In this document: piece after piece, positions 1 to 11,576 of the stretch
How the letters are laid out: every line of letters starts with the position of its first letter
Position numbering within the stretch: the first letter of the stretch is position 1
Origin: Batkoa obscura
Taxonomy: Eukaryota > Entomophthoromycota > Entomophthoromycetes > Entomophthorales > Batkoaceae
Direction of reading: 5' to 3'
DNA: 64,000 nucleotides
NCBI GenBank assembly: GCA_030770535.1
Contig: JASVEC010000002.1
Location: 2,336,901 to 2,400,900, forward strand
Made by a program: the position numbers and the translations under genes
The notes under the pieces: model-generated
The model's input: the letters and a program-made list of their open reading frames with translations, nothing else
What the model was told of the DNA's origin: nothing
Databases searched by the model: none

Positions 1-510
1 TTTCTGGTTATTATTCGTATCAGGTTGACCCGGTATCTCTAATGTTTCAAGTATATGGTAGTTTACAGTGTTACGTACACTATTATTTTCAAAAAGGTTT
101 GAAAGACCTGTGTTCGTTGACAGCTTAGAACTGGTCACATTTTTTTCAAAATAAAACTCTTCATATTCGCTACTTTTGCTTATATCTTCCTCATTAATTT
201 CTATATTCTCTTTTGTTATATTATTTTCGCTTTCTCCTTCCCCTTTGCTTTTTTCTTTGCTTCCTTCCACTGTTATCAATTCTATTACTTCTGTCTCCAT
301 TACATTGATATCATCTACTTTCCTTATTTCGTTTTCTTCCTCTTTATGGTTTCTTTTTTGATAAGAATCACCTGAATCGAGAAATTGTCCTTCATCTTTG
401 ATTTTTTCCTGGCTAGAATATTGATCCTTGTTTTTAATATGAAAATCAACACTGTTCTCCCTTAGTTGATTATCATTATTTATTTCATAATCGGTACTTT
501 TGTTGCTCAT
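1..510 (-). CDS. Unknown acidic protein, N-terminal part, runs off window edge
   Basis: An ATG at 510 on the minus strand opens a frame of exactly 170 codons with no stop down to base 1, so the gene continues outside the window. The protein is rich in Glu, Lys, Asn and Ser, has no signal peptide or membrane segment, and looks largely disordered. It is divergently placed with the next acidic gene (1864), with 1.35 kb between their starts. I do not recognise a family. The long open frame in this AT-rich sequence is the main evidence that it is coding. Confidence 0.55.
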   Translation of the reverse strand, partial: MSNKSTDYEINNDNQLRENSVDFHIKNKDQYSSQEKIKDEGQFLDSGDSYQKRNHKEEENEIRKVDDINVMETEVIELITVEGSKEKSKGEGESENNITKENIEINEEDISKSSEYEEFYFEKNVTSSKLSTNTGLSNLFENNSVRNTVNYHILETLEIPGQPDTNNNQK

Positions 511-1137
511 TGAATACCACTGGATACAGTTTAACGAAGGTTGCTTAAAATCTTATAATGTTTCTACTGATAATAAAGTGACTGATTTTTTTAACAATAA
601 AACCTTAAAAGTGATATCAGTTACTAAGTTATTTAAAAGTTGTTTGTTAAACGTAGCTAAGAATTTAAGGAATACTTCAATAAAAACTGCAAAATTTTAT
701 AGACAAAGACCAAATAGTGATAATAGGAAAAAAATAGGTTTGGCCTAAAACCCTTTTTTATTAATATGAATGCTTTAACATTTTATTTACAATAATTGTA
801 ATCTATGTTGAAGCTTCTGTTTTTTCCACGGAGTTTTTTTGTACCTAGCTTTGTAAATAATGAGGGATACATAGCTTATTACTATAATGCTTTTAGCTGA
901 TAATCTGTCCAGATTTTTAAAAAGGAGATATTGAAAAAAAATACATTTCTGTATTTAATATAATTTTTTATATTTATTTTGAACTTAATAAAAGTCAGTT
1001 TTGATTTTTAACATGTTAAATATTAAACTACTTGCTTTTATTATATCGAAGTAAAATATGTTAATCTTTTTTTTAAATATAACTATAATAAGATAAGTAT
1101 GTCTAAATTGGTTTCAGAATTTATTTAAAAACTAATA

Positions 1138-1228
1138 GGGATGTATTTTATAAGAATTTTACTAGCAATCTTTCCACTTGAATAGCACTTAAAAAATGGA
1201 AAAGTAATGAAGTCAAAAAACACTCCCA
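1138..1228 (-). mobile_element. TA-MITE copy 1
   Basis: It matches the family in the minus orientation (GGGATGTATTTT start, TGAAGTC...CACTCCCA end). It is about 10 bp shorter than full copies and its right flank is TG rather than TA, so it is a somewhat decayed copy. Confidence 0.75.
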
Positions 1229-1378
1229 TGTCGCAAAACAAAAAAACTTAACCAATCTTAAAAAAATATTTTTTTGTTCAAAGTATTAATTATTATATTT
1301 CTAAATCATTTACTACATTGCCACATACTTGTTTTACCGTAGCTTTATGTAATATAAAATTTTAGCTACAGTATTATA

Positions 1379-1479
1379 TGGGAGTGTTTTTTTTGGCTTC
1401 ATTACTTTTTCCATCTTTTAAGCGCTATTTGAATGGAAAAATTGTTAGTAAAATTGTTAAATGCAAAAATACATCCCCA
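1379..1479 (+). mobile_element. TA-MITE copy 2
   Basis: A full-length plus-orientation copy (TGGGAGTGTTTTTTTTGG to ACATCCCCA) flanked by TA at 1377-1378 and 1480-1481. It retains the internal AAGCGCTATTTGA motif. Confidence 0.88.
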
Positions 1480-1863
1480 TATATTAATATTAAAAAGCTC
1501 TTTACCATTATAAAAATGTATGCAAAAGTAAAAATATTAAGATTAAATACCTAAAGTAGGATAATCTTGATAAGTTATTTTCCTTTAGTTTAATATAATC
1601 TTGATAGCCTCAGTTAATTGTTAATCTTTATGATGTAAAAAAATTAGAAAGAGCGAGTTGTTTTTAGAACTTTGTCCATGCTCCATTTAGTTTAGTATGA
1701 TAGTCTTTCAATAAAAATGTCTCTCGTTCAATAGTTATAAATTGATTGCTTTTATTAAAATTTTAACAACCAATTATCTTTAACAAATAAGAGTATGTGA
1801 CTATAGTAAATTTAAATTTAGAACATAATTCAATTTTATTAAATTAATTTATAAAGGTGATAA

Positions 1864-3472
1864 ATGAGTAGCAGTGCGAGTGAAAATAGTGTATCGAATG
1901 AACCTAGCAAACAATGGGAGTCTGACGATGATTCAAATAAAAATAGGAATTGTGATCATTTTGATCAATATGACATTGAAAAAGATGAAAAGCAAGGTAA
2001 TGAAGAAAATATAGATGGAATAGAAAATACTGCTAGTGACTGTAAAAGATATGTAGTTAAAAACAAAACAAACGCGCTTGAGTTTTTAGATAATCAAGAG
2101 ATCACAAGCGTTTTTAAAAATGAAAAAGTTGAATTTGATTTGGTTAATAGCTTGTACAACGCCGAAAATGAGCATAGCCTTAGATTAGAAGAGTTAATTC
2201 ATCCTTGTTTTGATCGAAATGCTTATAATAGACTTCATGAAGTATACAAGCATAATGCCCTAGATGATTTCAAACAAGATAATATGACGAATGCTATGTC
2301 AGAGGGAATCAAACATGAGATTAAAATGTCTAATAATATAATAAAACAAGCAACAAATAGCAAAGAATCTGAAATTTTGGCGACTAGAAGGAATTCAAAC
2401 ATAAGTGAGTTCGAACTAATTAATCTGTCAAATTCAAATGAAAATAATAGTGACAGTTTAAATTTTACTAATACTGGAGAATTGGTTCTAGACCAGGAGC
2501 CTGAAAGTGATAATAGTAGTAAAAGTGAGAATGAAGTGTTAATACAAGGCATAGAATCTAACTCTAAAGAATTAATTGAAGAAGCGAAAAATGAGTTTGA
2601 AGATTACAAAATGCAACTAATTATTGAAGCAGCTTTAAGCGAACTCAAAAAAGACAACGAAGTTGATAAAAAGCTTACAGAGCAAGAGATTATCAGAGGT
2701 ATAGAGGAAGGCTTATTTGATAGGGAAGCTGGATATAGTGGTTTTAGTGAAGTTCAAGATGAGAGAGATTCTGAGGAATATATTTCAGGACAAGATGATG
2801 TTAATTTTATAGGAAAAGGACCAACTGAAAAGAATGATGGATGTAGTAGATTTTTCAAAACTCAAGATCGAGATGATGACAAAAGTGATAATGAAAGTGA
2901 CATTGAATGTGATAATTATTTCAACAACATTATTAATAACTACAATAAGAACAAGACCAAGTTTAATAAGATCAATGAAAGGATGAAAAGATTGAATAAT
3001 AGGACTCTAAAGTATGAAAATAAAATGGTCAAAATAGGATATAATAAGACAGATTATGAAACGTAATTTAATTATTTTTATAAATTAAGTAGCTAACGGT
3101 CTTAGTTGTTTCACTGGGCAAGAGTACGGAATGCATAGAGACAGGATAATTGACCCAAAAACTGGTAACTATTGCAACAAAAGACCATTTTGTCAAAGCG
3201 TTAACAACAGATTTACATATATTTGTAAAGATGACTCTGAGGCTGATGAAGTTGAGTATAAGCATCAACCTAGCTTATCAGCTGTATCTAAAAGGAAATT
3301 GGAGATAATGGAAGAATTGGAATTTCCTACCACTTCTGAGGATTGTACTGAAAAAGAGGTTGATGGCTCGAAAACCGGCGATGATAGTGATGGTAGCATA
3401 AATAAACCTAGATATGAAAGGAATGAAAGTAAAAAACATGAAGAATGGATTAGTGGTTCCAAGAGATTTTAG
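1864..3472 (+). CDS. Unknown acidic, probably disordered protein (2 exons, 521 aa)
   Basis: Exon 1 is 1864-3062. A 43-nt intron (3063-3105) has a GTAATT donor, a GCTAAC branch site and a CTTAG acceptor. Exon 2 is 3106-3472. The sum is 1566 nt, giving 521 residues. Without splicing the frame stops one codon past the donor; with splicing it runs on through a Cys-containing stretch (TGNYCNKRPFCQ) into another acidic tail. The protein is dominated by Glu, Asp, Asn, Ser and Lys, with many short acidic clusters and a Lys/Asn-rich helix near the exon 1 end. There is no signal peptide or membrane segment. I do not recognise a family; the composition suggests a nuclear or scaffold protein, but that is a guess. 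Confidence 0.65.
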
Positions 3473-4399
3473 AGAATTATGTACTTATTTATGAGCTGAG
3501 ATGTTTTTTACTAGTTATTATTTAAGTAATTAAATATGTTTGATTTTAAATTGATTCAATAAACTTTATATGTTTATACCATACAACTTAGATTTGACTT
3601 TATTAATTTTATCCTTTTTGATGGATATAATCATATTTCATAAAGGTACAGCTAAGTCGTTATTATTATGATTCAAAAATAACTACTGAATATCGTTAAG
3701 TTTAAACTGTAACAATATATTACACTTAGTACACTGGGTTTATTATCTACATGAATTAAACATAACCTTTATTATTCTCTCAAATAGCTTCTAAGCACTT
3801 TTCCTCAACTTTAATTAGCAAAACTTGTCTAAACATTACAAATTTGCTTTTTGGAGATTAGACATTCTTCACATTAGTGTTTGTAAAATATTCACATGGG
3901 AGTGTCATTTTCGTATCAATCTTATCCACTTTTAAAGCAACGAAAAATTTAACAGTAGTGAAATCGTAAAACGGAAACATGGTTAAGCCACCCTTCCATC
4001 GAGACCACTTAGGATTTTTAACATTAGAATTTTTGTCTCTTATTATTCTATTTCTACTTTGCTTTAGTTTAGTATGTAATCTATTGAAGAACTTCTGGTT
4101 TATACTTACTAGTAAGTTTTATTTATAAAGATTGTCTTTTTAACATTTATCTTTAACTTTGAAGTACAACAAAATATTCACAAGTTCTATATTGATACCA
4201 AACAACCATCTTATTATTAAAATATCATGTAAAAAAACATACATTTTTGAGGAAATAGCTTGCAATATATAAAGTACTTTACTAATAAATGAGAGTACAA
4301 AAAAGTGGGACTATAAACTCATGACAAAAGTAGTGTAGAATAAGGGCTATATATTTTACCAAGCAGTGTAAATTGATAAGAGACTGTTGGAGTTTAGAC
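3473..4399. other. Intergenic, convergent 3' ends
   Basis: AT-rich spacer between the 3' ends of the unknown gene and the peroxisomal carrier gene. A stretch near 3895-4000 begins like a MITE (CATGGGAGTG) but diverges quickly. I see no gene. Confidence 0.5.
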
Positions 4400-5746
4400 T
4401 CAATGGCGTCCATGTTGGATTCTAATCCCATGTTTACCACCGCTAGATCCAGGACGAAGGGCATGGAGAAGACGCACAGTATAATCAAAGAGAGCTTCTT
4501 TAGCCATAAAAAGGAAAGCAGCGTTGAGAATACTTTGAAGGAGTTTAGACTGGATTCCTTTGTATAATCCACTTACACCTTCGTTTCTAATGATTTTACG
4601 CATGCCATCCCAGACAGATTCATAGCGTAAAGATTCATCAGTATTGGATTGTCTCAATTGCATACGAGATTTTATTACACTAAAAAAGGTTAATCAACAT
4701 GAAAATAGAATACCAAATTAACCACTTACATATAAGGATAAGTAATAAAAGTAGCAATAAGCTTTCCAATGGCACCTAAGAAAAAAAAGTCTAAGCTCCC
4801 AAGCTTGCGAAATTTTTCCAAAGCATTCTTAGATTGTTCAAATACAGTGTATTGAATAATAGGATTAGAAACTAAAATTAAAGCTGGTGTTACTCCTTGC
4901 CAAAGAGCCAATACACCGTCTTCCTCAATGATATTTTTGAAAGCTTGATAAGAAGAGATTTGCTTTTCTTTTTGCTTTGGAGAATCATCAGACTCCTCAA
5001 TACTCTGTTTACGAGTGGACATACGAGTCTAAATTAACAGCTTTAGTAAAACTTAACTAACAGATTAATACTAGTTTTACATTAACAACCCAGATTGGAT
5101 TAGTGATTAATACAGTAGCAGCACCTAAATCTAGTTTAGATAATAGTTCGAATAAATGAGTTAATGCTAACCTGCAACAGCACCAGAAACCATAGTTTCA
5201 AAAGTAGTAACTGTTTTTCTACGGTTGGCTTTTTCAAATCCAGCTTTGGTCCATTCATAAAAGTAATAATAGACAGCTAAGTAAATAGCAAATTTAGTCA
5301 AAGTTGAAATTTTGAAACTCAAAATTACCATTAGTAAGTGCAATTCCAAAAAGGGCAGAGTCAAGGCCACTAAATAAATTAGTTAGTTATAATTTGAGTT
5401 GTAAATCAGTTACGCATAAAGTCCATTAAGGCCTTCCTCTTTAAAGATCTTGGCAATTGCATCATAAGTACCCTAAACAACAAATTGATAAGCATTACTA
5501 CACTATTAGACATCAGTTATGATATTACTTTGTAAGGAGCTGAGCTACTCGAACGTTGGACTTGAAGTCTTTGACTTACAGTGTTTAGTGGGTAGGTAAG
5601 GAATAAAGAGATTATACCACCACCAGCACCTAATTACAAGAATAATGGTTAGTTACTTCATTTAATTGAGTTGATTGAGTAATAATGGGTAATAATTAAG
5701 CGCTAATGTTATTACCAGATAAAGCATGAACTAAATTTTCAGACAT
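4400..5746 (-). CDS. PMP47: Peroxisomal adenine nucleotide/CoA carrier, Pmp47/SLC25A17 type
   Basis: This is a mitochondrial-carrier-family protein built from eight exons separated by seven introns of roughly 40-85 nt. The spliced protein starts MSENLVHALSGAGGG and has three carrier repeats with PLNTV, NPIWVVNTRM and YPYIVIKSRM signatures. The WVVNTRM motif and the NAVYYYFYEW segment are typical of the peroxisomal Pmp47/SLC25A17 branch rather than of mitochondrial ADP/ATP carriers. An acidic/Lys/Gln-rich loop (SIEESDDSPKQKEKQ) precedes the second-repeat signature helix. The role known for the family is exchange of ATP or CoA across the peroxisomal membrane for fatty-acid beta-oxidation. The intron 5 acceptor is best placed at the second of two AGs, which yields the conserved AGAATVLITNP. 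A CRE-like TGACGTCA lies 120 bp upstream of the ATG. Confidence 0.88.
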
Positions 5747-6551
5747 AGTTATTGCTAGTTACTAATAAAAAATATTATTATTATTTGAATACTCTTTTTT
5801 ATTAAAATTGATTTTTATTTAATACTAGAAATACAATAAAATATAATAATAAAATAAATCCAAGCTGACGTCACTTATTTGATGTGAAATGGCTTATAAT
5901 GAAGTCTAAGTTGGTACTCTATGATGTTATTTAGAGCTATTGATTGCTAAGATAGAGCCATGGATTAAATGTTGGAAGTTAGCTAAGTAAACAAGTTTAT
6001 TAAAGTAGGGTAGTCGTAAGCACTAAATATATTGTAATAAATCAAATGTATGGTATCTATTTAATCAGACAATGATTGACTTGAATCATATAAAAATAGG
6101 GGAGTATTTTATAGCAGTTGAGTAAAGTTTGAACAAGGGATGTTATCGTTGATTTTACTATTTGTTTATTTGATCCTTGAATGACGTAGAAATAAATAAG
6201 GGATAAAAAATTAGATATTTACCGGTTAGAAAAACGATTAGAGGGATTTAAAAAAGAATAAAAATAAAGATAAACATCTATTTTATAATTTATAGTTGTT
6301 CACTATTGTCTTAAACTATTATATGTTTTATTTTATTTTTACATCCGCATCATTGGATTAATGTCAGTCTGTTTTTTAGTGCCATTTCTGTTTCATTAGC
6401 AACGTGAAAATTAAAGCAAATTTCTTATCTTCCTAATATAGTTAGAAAAGTCAATTATGATTATTTATTCTCACCTTAAAAGTTGTTAAATTTGAAAGTA
6501 ATTTGAAAAAAAATTAAATAAATTGCTGTTGTATAAATATTTTATAATTTA
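5747..6551. other. Intergenic between two minus-strand genes
   Basis: It contains the carrier promoter (with the CRE at 5866) and the 3' flank of the Trs65-like gene is at its right end. No other gene or repeat is visible. Confidence 0.5.
5866..5873. promoter_or_regulatory. CRE/ATF-type palindrome TGACGTCA
   Basis: A perfect 8-bp CRE palindrome 120 bp upstream of the peroxisomal carrier start codon, in a region of otherwise very low GC. bZIP factors of the ATF/CREB class bind this site. Regulation of the carrier is inferred from position only. Confidence 0.45.
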
Positions 6552-8911
6552 TTAGAGATCACCTAAGGAATATATTTGATTAAAATCCCTATCATAAATA
6601 TGTAAAATAGGTAATTTAAAATTAATTGGATGCCATTTTAACCAGCTCAAACTAAATTGAAAACAGTTATTTTCTTTAATAGGAGGTAATTGATAAATAG
6701 GTTTGTTAAATAAAAATAATTTACTATTATTTTTTAATAAACGTTGATAATAATAATCATTCAAATCTTTAGTTTTATCTTCTTTTAAAAAGGGTTGATG
6801 CAAACTAAAATACTTTTTTTTACTTAAAAAATAACTTTTTTTCCTTCTCCAATTACTATGATATCTCTTATTCATCTCTTTCTCTTCCATGTCTTCATTT
6901 AATACTGAGTTTGGTTCAAAACACACTGTGTTTTCATTAAATAATACAGGCTCATCTTTTACAAATATTGTTAGATTCCTTGTGCTGCTACCCTTATTAT
7001 ATATCATTATTTTTAACTTAATAGATTCGCCCATTTTAACTTCGTTTGGGTTTAGATCTAGTGAAATTAAAACGTTATCATTTATATAGTTGGTTAGGCT
7101 TAATTGGTTTGGTGAATTTGGTAGATTGGGTAGGATATCATTTGGAGGCAATATAATACTATTATTGTGACTATGATTATTATTATTAAGTAGTAAGCTA
7201 TTGTTATTATTATTTAACGGGTTATTGTTGCTATTAATTAGATAAAAGTGATTGTTACTAATGTTACTATTTGATGAAGTGTTTAAATAATCAGCTATAT
7301 TTTTTGGCAATCTACTTATTATTGAAGCATTTGAAGAAGTCACTGGCTTTGAACTAGTAGATGATATCGTAATTTCTGAAGAAGTGTTTGAAGAATGAGG
7401 GTAATGATTAATTACTTTGCTATTATTATTTGTATTACTAGTGTCATTATTGATGATACTATTAATTAATTTTACTTTTGAACTATTATTAACAACACTG
7501 TTATTAATATCTAACCTTAACTTATATTTTATCTGTAGTGGCTTGTTATTCCATTGATAATTTGATACACACAACTCTACTTCAACCTCATGTGAGTTAT
7601 TACCAAAATTATTTGTGAATAAATTAAAAGATTCATTGTCATTGTTATTATTTAATATACTGCTATCACTATTAATGATATTACTATTACTGTTTACTGT
7701 TAAATTATAATTATAAATTATATTAAACTCTTCTTTATTGTTTAACCTAAGGGGTAAATTTAGATTTGCATTATTAAACTGCCCATGGTTTGATTTTAAT
7801 TTGATATTTCTTATTAATATCTCATTCTTATTACTTTTGAATATATTTTTTATATTTAATTTAATCAGATACTCGTTATTATTCAATTTGTAGCTTGTTG
7901 CTAAATCTAGTTTTAGTTGAGGTTTGACTATTATATTGATTTTAGTATAAATTCCTGGTATTAAGTAATATTGGTTTAATATATTCTCATAATTTAGCAT
8001 ACCAAATAGTATACCATTATCGTAATAATTATTTGTATTTGAATTGTATAGAGTTAAATTAGGTGTTGTTGGCGTTGAATTACTTGAACTTTGATAATTT
8101 AAAAAATAATTACTAGACAACCTCCATTGAAATTGATGCCTTCTACTTGGTACATTCGGTTTCCCTATTATCATTTCTAACTCCATGCTCAATGACTCTC
8201 TATTAAATATGTTTTTACTATTAATCCTAATACTAAATTTATATAAACAGGCCCATGTATCTTCACAAATAAAATACTCATGATAATTGCTACTCTGCTG
8301 AGGATTATAAATTAAAAATGTATTTTGATTAATTTTGTTTTTATTTCCGTTTATTAAGTCATCCTCATCTATAATATCAATATCTTTATTTAATGGTAAT
8401 ACTATAGCTTCTTCTGAACTATTTTCCAAGTTTAAACTCCAATGTGACAGTGTAGTTGAATTTTTACTGGTCCCATCTTTATCTTCATTCAAATCTTCAT
8501 CAATCTTTGAGGCCATGAAATGATATAGCTGTTCAAATTTATTTTTTATAAGAAATGATACATCTTCTGTAGGTATTATACTTTCTTTCTTTTTGATATT
8601 TAAAAATCCATTTGTTTTATTATCTTTGTTTTTATTTATTAAATTCTCATCAACGTTATATTGTTCTGAACTATGAATAATTAAAAATAGCATTACATTT
8701 TCACCTAAGTTACATATATTATTATAAGATTACTTCTCATTAGTATTAAGATTAAAATTTTACCATGAAAGAATTCCTTTCGAGTATTTATTGAATTATA
8801 TAGATGGGGCTCATTTAATAATTTTTCAGTATCTTGGGCTGTCCTTGGTATTATTAAGCTAATTTTACTTTTCTTCAAAAAGGATTTTGTTGGATCAATG
8901 CGTGTAGACAT
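6552..8911 (-). CDS. Trs65-like TRAPPII complex subunit (2 exons, 766 aa)
   Basis: Exon 1 is 8911-8764, the intron is 8763-8705 (59 nt, GTAAAA...ACTTAG), and exon 2 is 8704-6552; the total is 2301 nt, or 766 residues. The N-terminus has SFLKKSKISLIIP followed by FFHGENVMLFLII, the kind of Ig/beta-sandwich opening seen in fungal Trs65. The C-terminal third has DNVLISLDLNPNEVKMGESI, a typical TRAPP beta-sandwich strand pattern, and ends LHIYDRDFNQIYSLGDL. The middle carries a long Asn/Ser-rich low-complexity insert (about residues 410-560). Trs65 joins TRAPPII, the exchange factor for Ypt31/32 at the late Golgi. The assignment rests on fold-like motifs, not on a catalytic signature, and a different TRAPP beta-sandwich protein is possible. 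Confidence 0.5.
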
Positions 8912-9724
8912 TTTTTAATAAAATTTGACTTCTAGTTAGAATAAATAAACTAAAATTAATAAACAAAACAAAATTACTTTTAAAACTTTTAATATACAGA
9001 CAAATTCACTTCTAACTTTTTTAAAATAAGTTCTTAATTTTTTATTACTTGTTTACTATGCTTCTTGTTACAATTCAACTACCATTTATTGGTTCCAATT
9101 AGTTTACGCCGGGTTCCTCCATTTCTATTTTTAGAGCTGGGGAAATTGCTTTAACATTCAAATTCTTTTTTACTGCTAAAGTCTTCATTTTTACCCACTA
9201 CTTTTAACTGAATTTTTATTCAAATCTAAGTTACAATTTGCAGCTCTTATAACTCTTTTGCGACATTTTAGTAGTGATTTTTATAAATTTTTTATATTCC
9301 CAGTTTTTTAATATCCAGTTTCAACTTTGCGGCATAACTAACTACTTATTTGAGAATGAGATTTGTTATAAAATTTAACCAAAAGTCACAACAGGTGTAT
9401 TTTAATTATATGTTACTTTAGCAAAATTTGACATCAAACTTATTATGGGATAAAATTATATTCGTATATTTAAACTTTGTGATTGAATTCAATAAATTAG
9501 TCGAACTATGTACAAAACGAAAACTTTAAAATAAATCTTAAATTTATTATTTGTGATATAGGTAGGATGATAATAAAAGTTTCTTTAATATATAAACCTT
9601 CCATCATCACTATTATTTATTATAAAATTAGACTATTTCTTTAGCTATTAATCTAATCAGTTCCTTTCTATACAAATTAAATAGATTTGTGAAATTAAAA
9701 TCACTCGTTATGTTCTAGTGCATA

Positions 9725-9821
9725 GGGATGTTTTTTGGTTTCATCACTTTTTCCATTTTTGAGTGTTATTTAAATAGAAAGACTGTTAATAAAATTCTTA
9801 AACGAAAAATACACTCCCGCA
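9725..9821 (+). mobile_element. TA-MITE copy 3
   Basis: Plus-orientation copy starting GGGATGTTTTTTGG and ending ACACTCCCGCA. The left TA is intact at 9723-9724; the right flank is altered. Confidence 0.8.
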
Positions 9822-10082
9822 TTGTTCATTTAAATATGTTATTAGCCTTTTTTACATGAACTTAAAAATATAGAACCAAATACAATCTTTAAGCTCAGTT
9901 AAAAAAAGTCAATAACAAATTTGAATGAAGGTATCTGAAACGTAATGAACAATATAACAATGATAACAGTTGGAAAATTGCTATAAATAGTATTTAAATA
10001 AAAATGTTAATGATTATACTCTAAAGATTAGTAAAATGAAACAATCTACATTATTATACCTTATAGAATTTTAGAAAGCATA

Positions 10083-10182
10083 TGGGGATGTATTTTTGTG
10101 TTTAAGGATTTTACTAACAATTTTTCCACTAAATAGTGCTTGAAAAATGGAAAAAGTAATGAAGTTAAAAAAAACACTCCCA
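10083..10182 (-). mobile_element. TA-MITE copy 4
   Basis: Full-length minus-orientation copy, TGGGGATGTATTTTTGTG to ACACTCCCA, with TA at 10081-10082 and 10183-10184. Confidence 0.9.
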
Positions 10183-10644
10183 TATATATATAAATAAGCC
10201 ATTAGTAGTAGTATATCACTTAAACAGTGATGTACCACAAAAACCCAACTAGCTATTATATTGGAATACCCTTATACTAAGAAACTCGAGATATTCCTTT
10301 GATAGTCAAGTGCCAATTTTTAATGCTACTAGTAATTTGAATAGTATAACAAGTTTGTAAGTGAAGGTAATAGGTCTAATATCATATTTAGTTTGCAAAT
10401 AAAGGAATATTTTTTTATATGATTAGTGAGTTATTAAAGCTAGTATACTTATAGTCTTATATTAAAAGTTATATTGCTTAGAGTGATCATTTTAAAAAAC
10501 TAGTATATTTAACAAGTATGAATATACTTTAAATTATCAAAAGAAATAAAAAAGTAAAAATCTAACCATCGGTAAAGTTAGCTATATTGAACCTTGTTTT
10601 ATTTTTTGTTAAAGGGAGGTATGCGTTATTTATCAAAATACATA

Positions 10645-10740
10645 TGGGGATGTATTTTTCGTCTAAGAACTTTATTAACAGTCTTTCCATTCAAATAGTA
10701 CTCAAAAATGGAAAAAGTGATGAAATCAAAAAACACCTCA
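10645..10740 (-). mobile_element. TA-MITE copy 5
   Basis: Minus-orientation copy, TGGGGATGTATTTTTCGT to AACACCTCA, with TA on both sides (10643-10644, 10741-10742). Confidence 0.88.
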
Positions 10741-11237
10741 TATGATATAATGGAAATTGATTGAGATGTTAAAGTATAAAATAATTTTATAAGGATAAAC
10801 CACCTAATGCAAAACTTCAAGCCTAAAATGAATACTGCTTTATGTTTTGGGTTTATATTTAATATAATGATTTTAAAGTTAGAGCCACTCTGTGGCATAA
10901 TTAGATTTTACATTATTTTAAAAATATGATATGATATTTTTTACGGTGTAAATTTATATTAGCATAGTAGTTCTACTTTCAAGATAGCAACCCATAAATC
11001 AGTATTTGATTTCAATTCTTCAGATTTATATATCAAAGCTATATTTAAAATTGCATATTAAAATAAAGAGAATTTAAATTTAAAGAATTAGGCAATCTCT
11101 ATTAAAATACCATAATAAATGGTACTTAACGTTTAAGCTTTATTAAAATGTGGAGAAACTGATAAAAATTTTAATGTTTAAAATTAGTTAAGCTAGGATT
11201 CCATGTAAACTGAGTGAGACAGAAATAATAAATCCCG

Positions 11238-11299
11238 ATTGGTCAAAATAATTAAGAACAAACCGATTCATTGAGCCACGTAAAGCCTAGCTAGCCAAT
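11238..11299. promoter_or_regulatory. Inverted CCAAT-box pair upstream of PP2A B gene
   Basis: ATTGG at 11238-11242 and CCAAT at 11295-11299 face opposite ways 280-340 bp before the PP2A start codon, in a locally GC-richer island that also has overlapping CTAGCTAGCC and GGCTAGC words. The HAP/NF-Y complex binds CCAAT; use here is inferred. Confidence 0.4.
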
Positions 11300-11576
11300 C
11301 AAAAATGAACTATAGGCTAGCATTTGCTGCTAACATCAAGTTTGGAGTAAAGTAAAGTAAATAAAGCAGCAAATTTGGTTATGACGATAATTATTAGTTA
11401 AAAGAAATTAATAACCTATTTTCTAAGTTTTAATTCGACTCTTAATGTAAATTCCTATTGCTTTATTTTTATTTAAATAATTTTTAATTGTGTCTTTTTA
11501 TACCTTTATTTGATCACAATCAATAGTTTACATCTTAATATAATATAATTAGTTGGCATAAATTTAAGTTGTCATA

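Larger units (their letters stand above)
511..1863. other. Divergent intergenic region with two MITE copies
   Basis: This region lies between two divergently transcribed unknown genes. It holds two oppositely oriented copies of the TA-MITE (1138-1228 and 1379-1479) about 150 bp apart. Otherwise it is AT-rich, with no further gene that I can support. Confidence 0.6.
8912..11576. other. Intergenic region with three MITE copies and the PP2A promoter
   Basis: 2.7 kb without a supported gene. It holds TA-MITE copies at 9725-9821, 10083-10182 and 10645-10740, and, near the right end, a pair of inverted CCAAT boxes that probably belong to the PP2A gene. Confidence 0.6.

Noticed and set aside
500-748. 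82-codon plus-strand ORF
   Set aside because: It overlaps the start of the minus-strand partial gene and its promoter; the composition is that of AT-rich spacer.
3895-4000. Begins CATGGGAGTG like a MITE
   Set aside because: Similarity fades after about 20 bases and no opposite end is present; at best a very old remnant.
10626-10898. 90-codon minus-strand ORF
   Set aside because: Its C-terminal third is a TA-MITE (copy 5) and the rest is non-coding-like. Similar short ORFs in other MITE copies (MASLLFPSFKHYL...) shift frame with the poly-T length and are chance.
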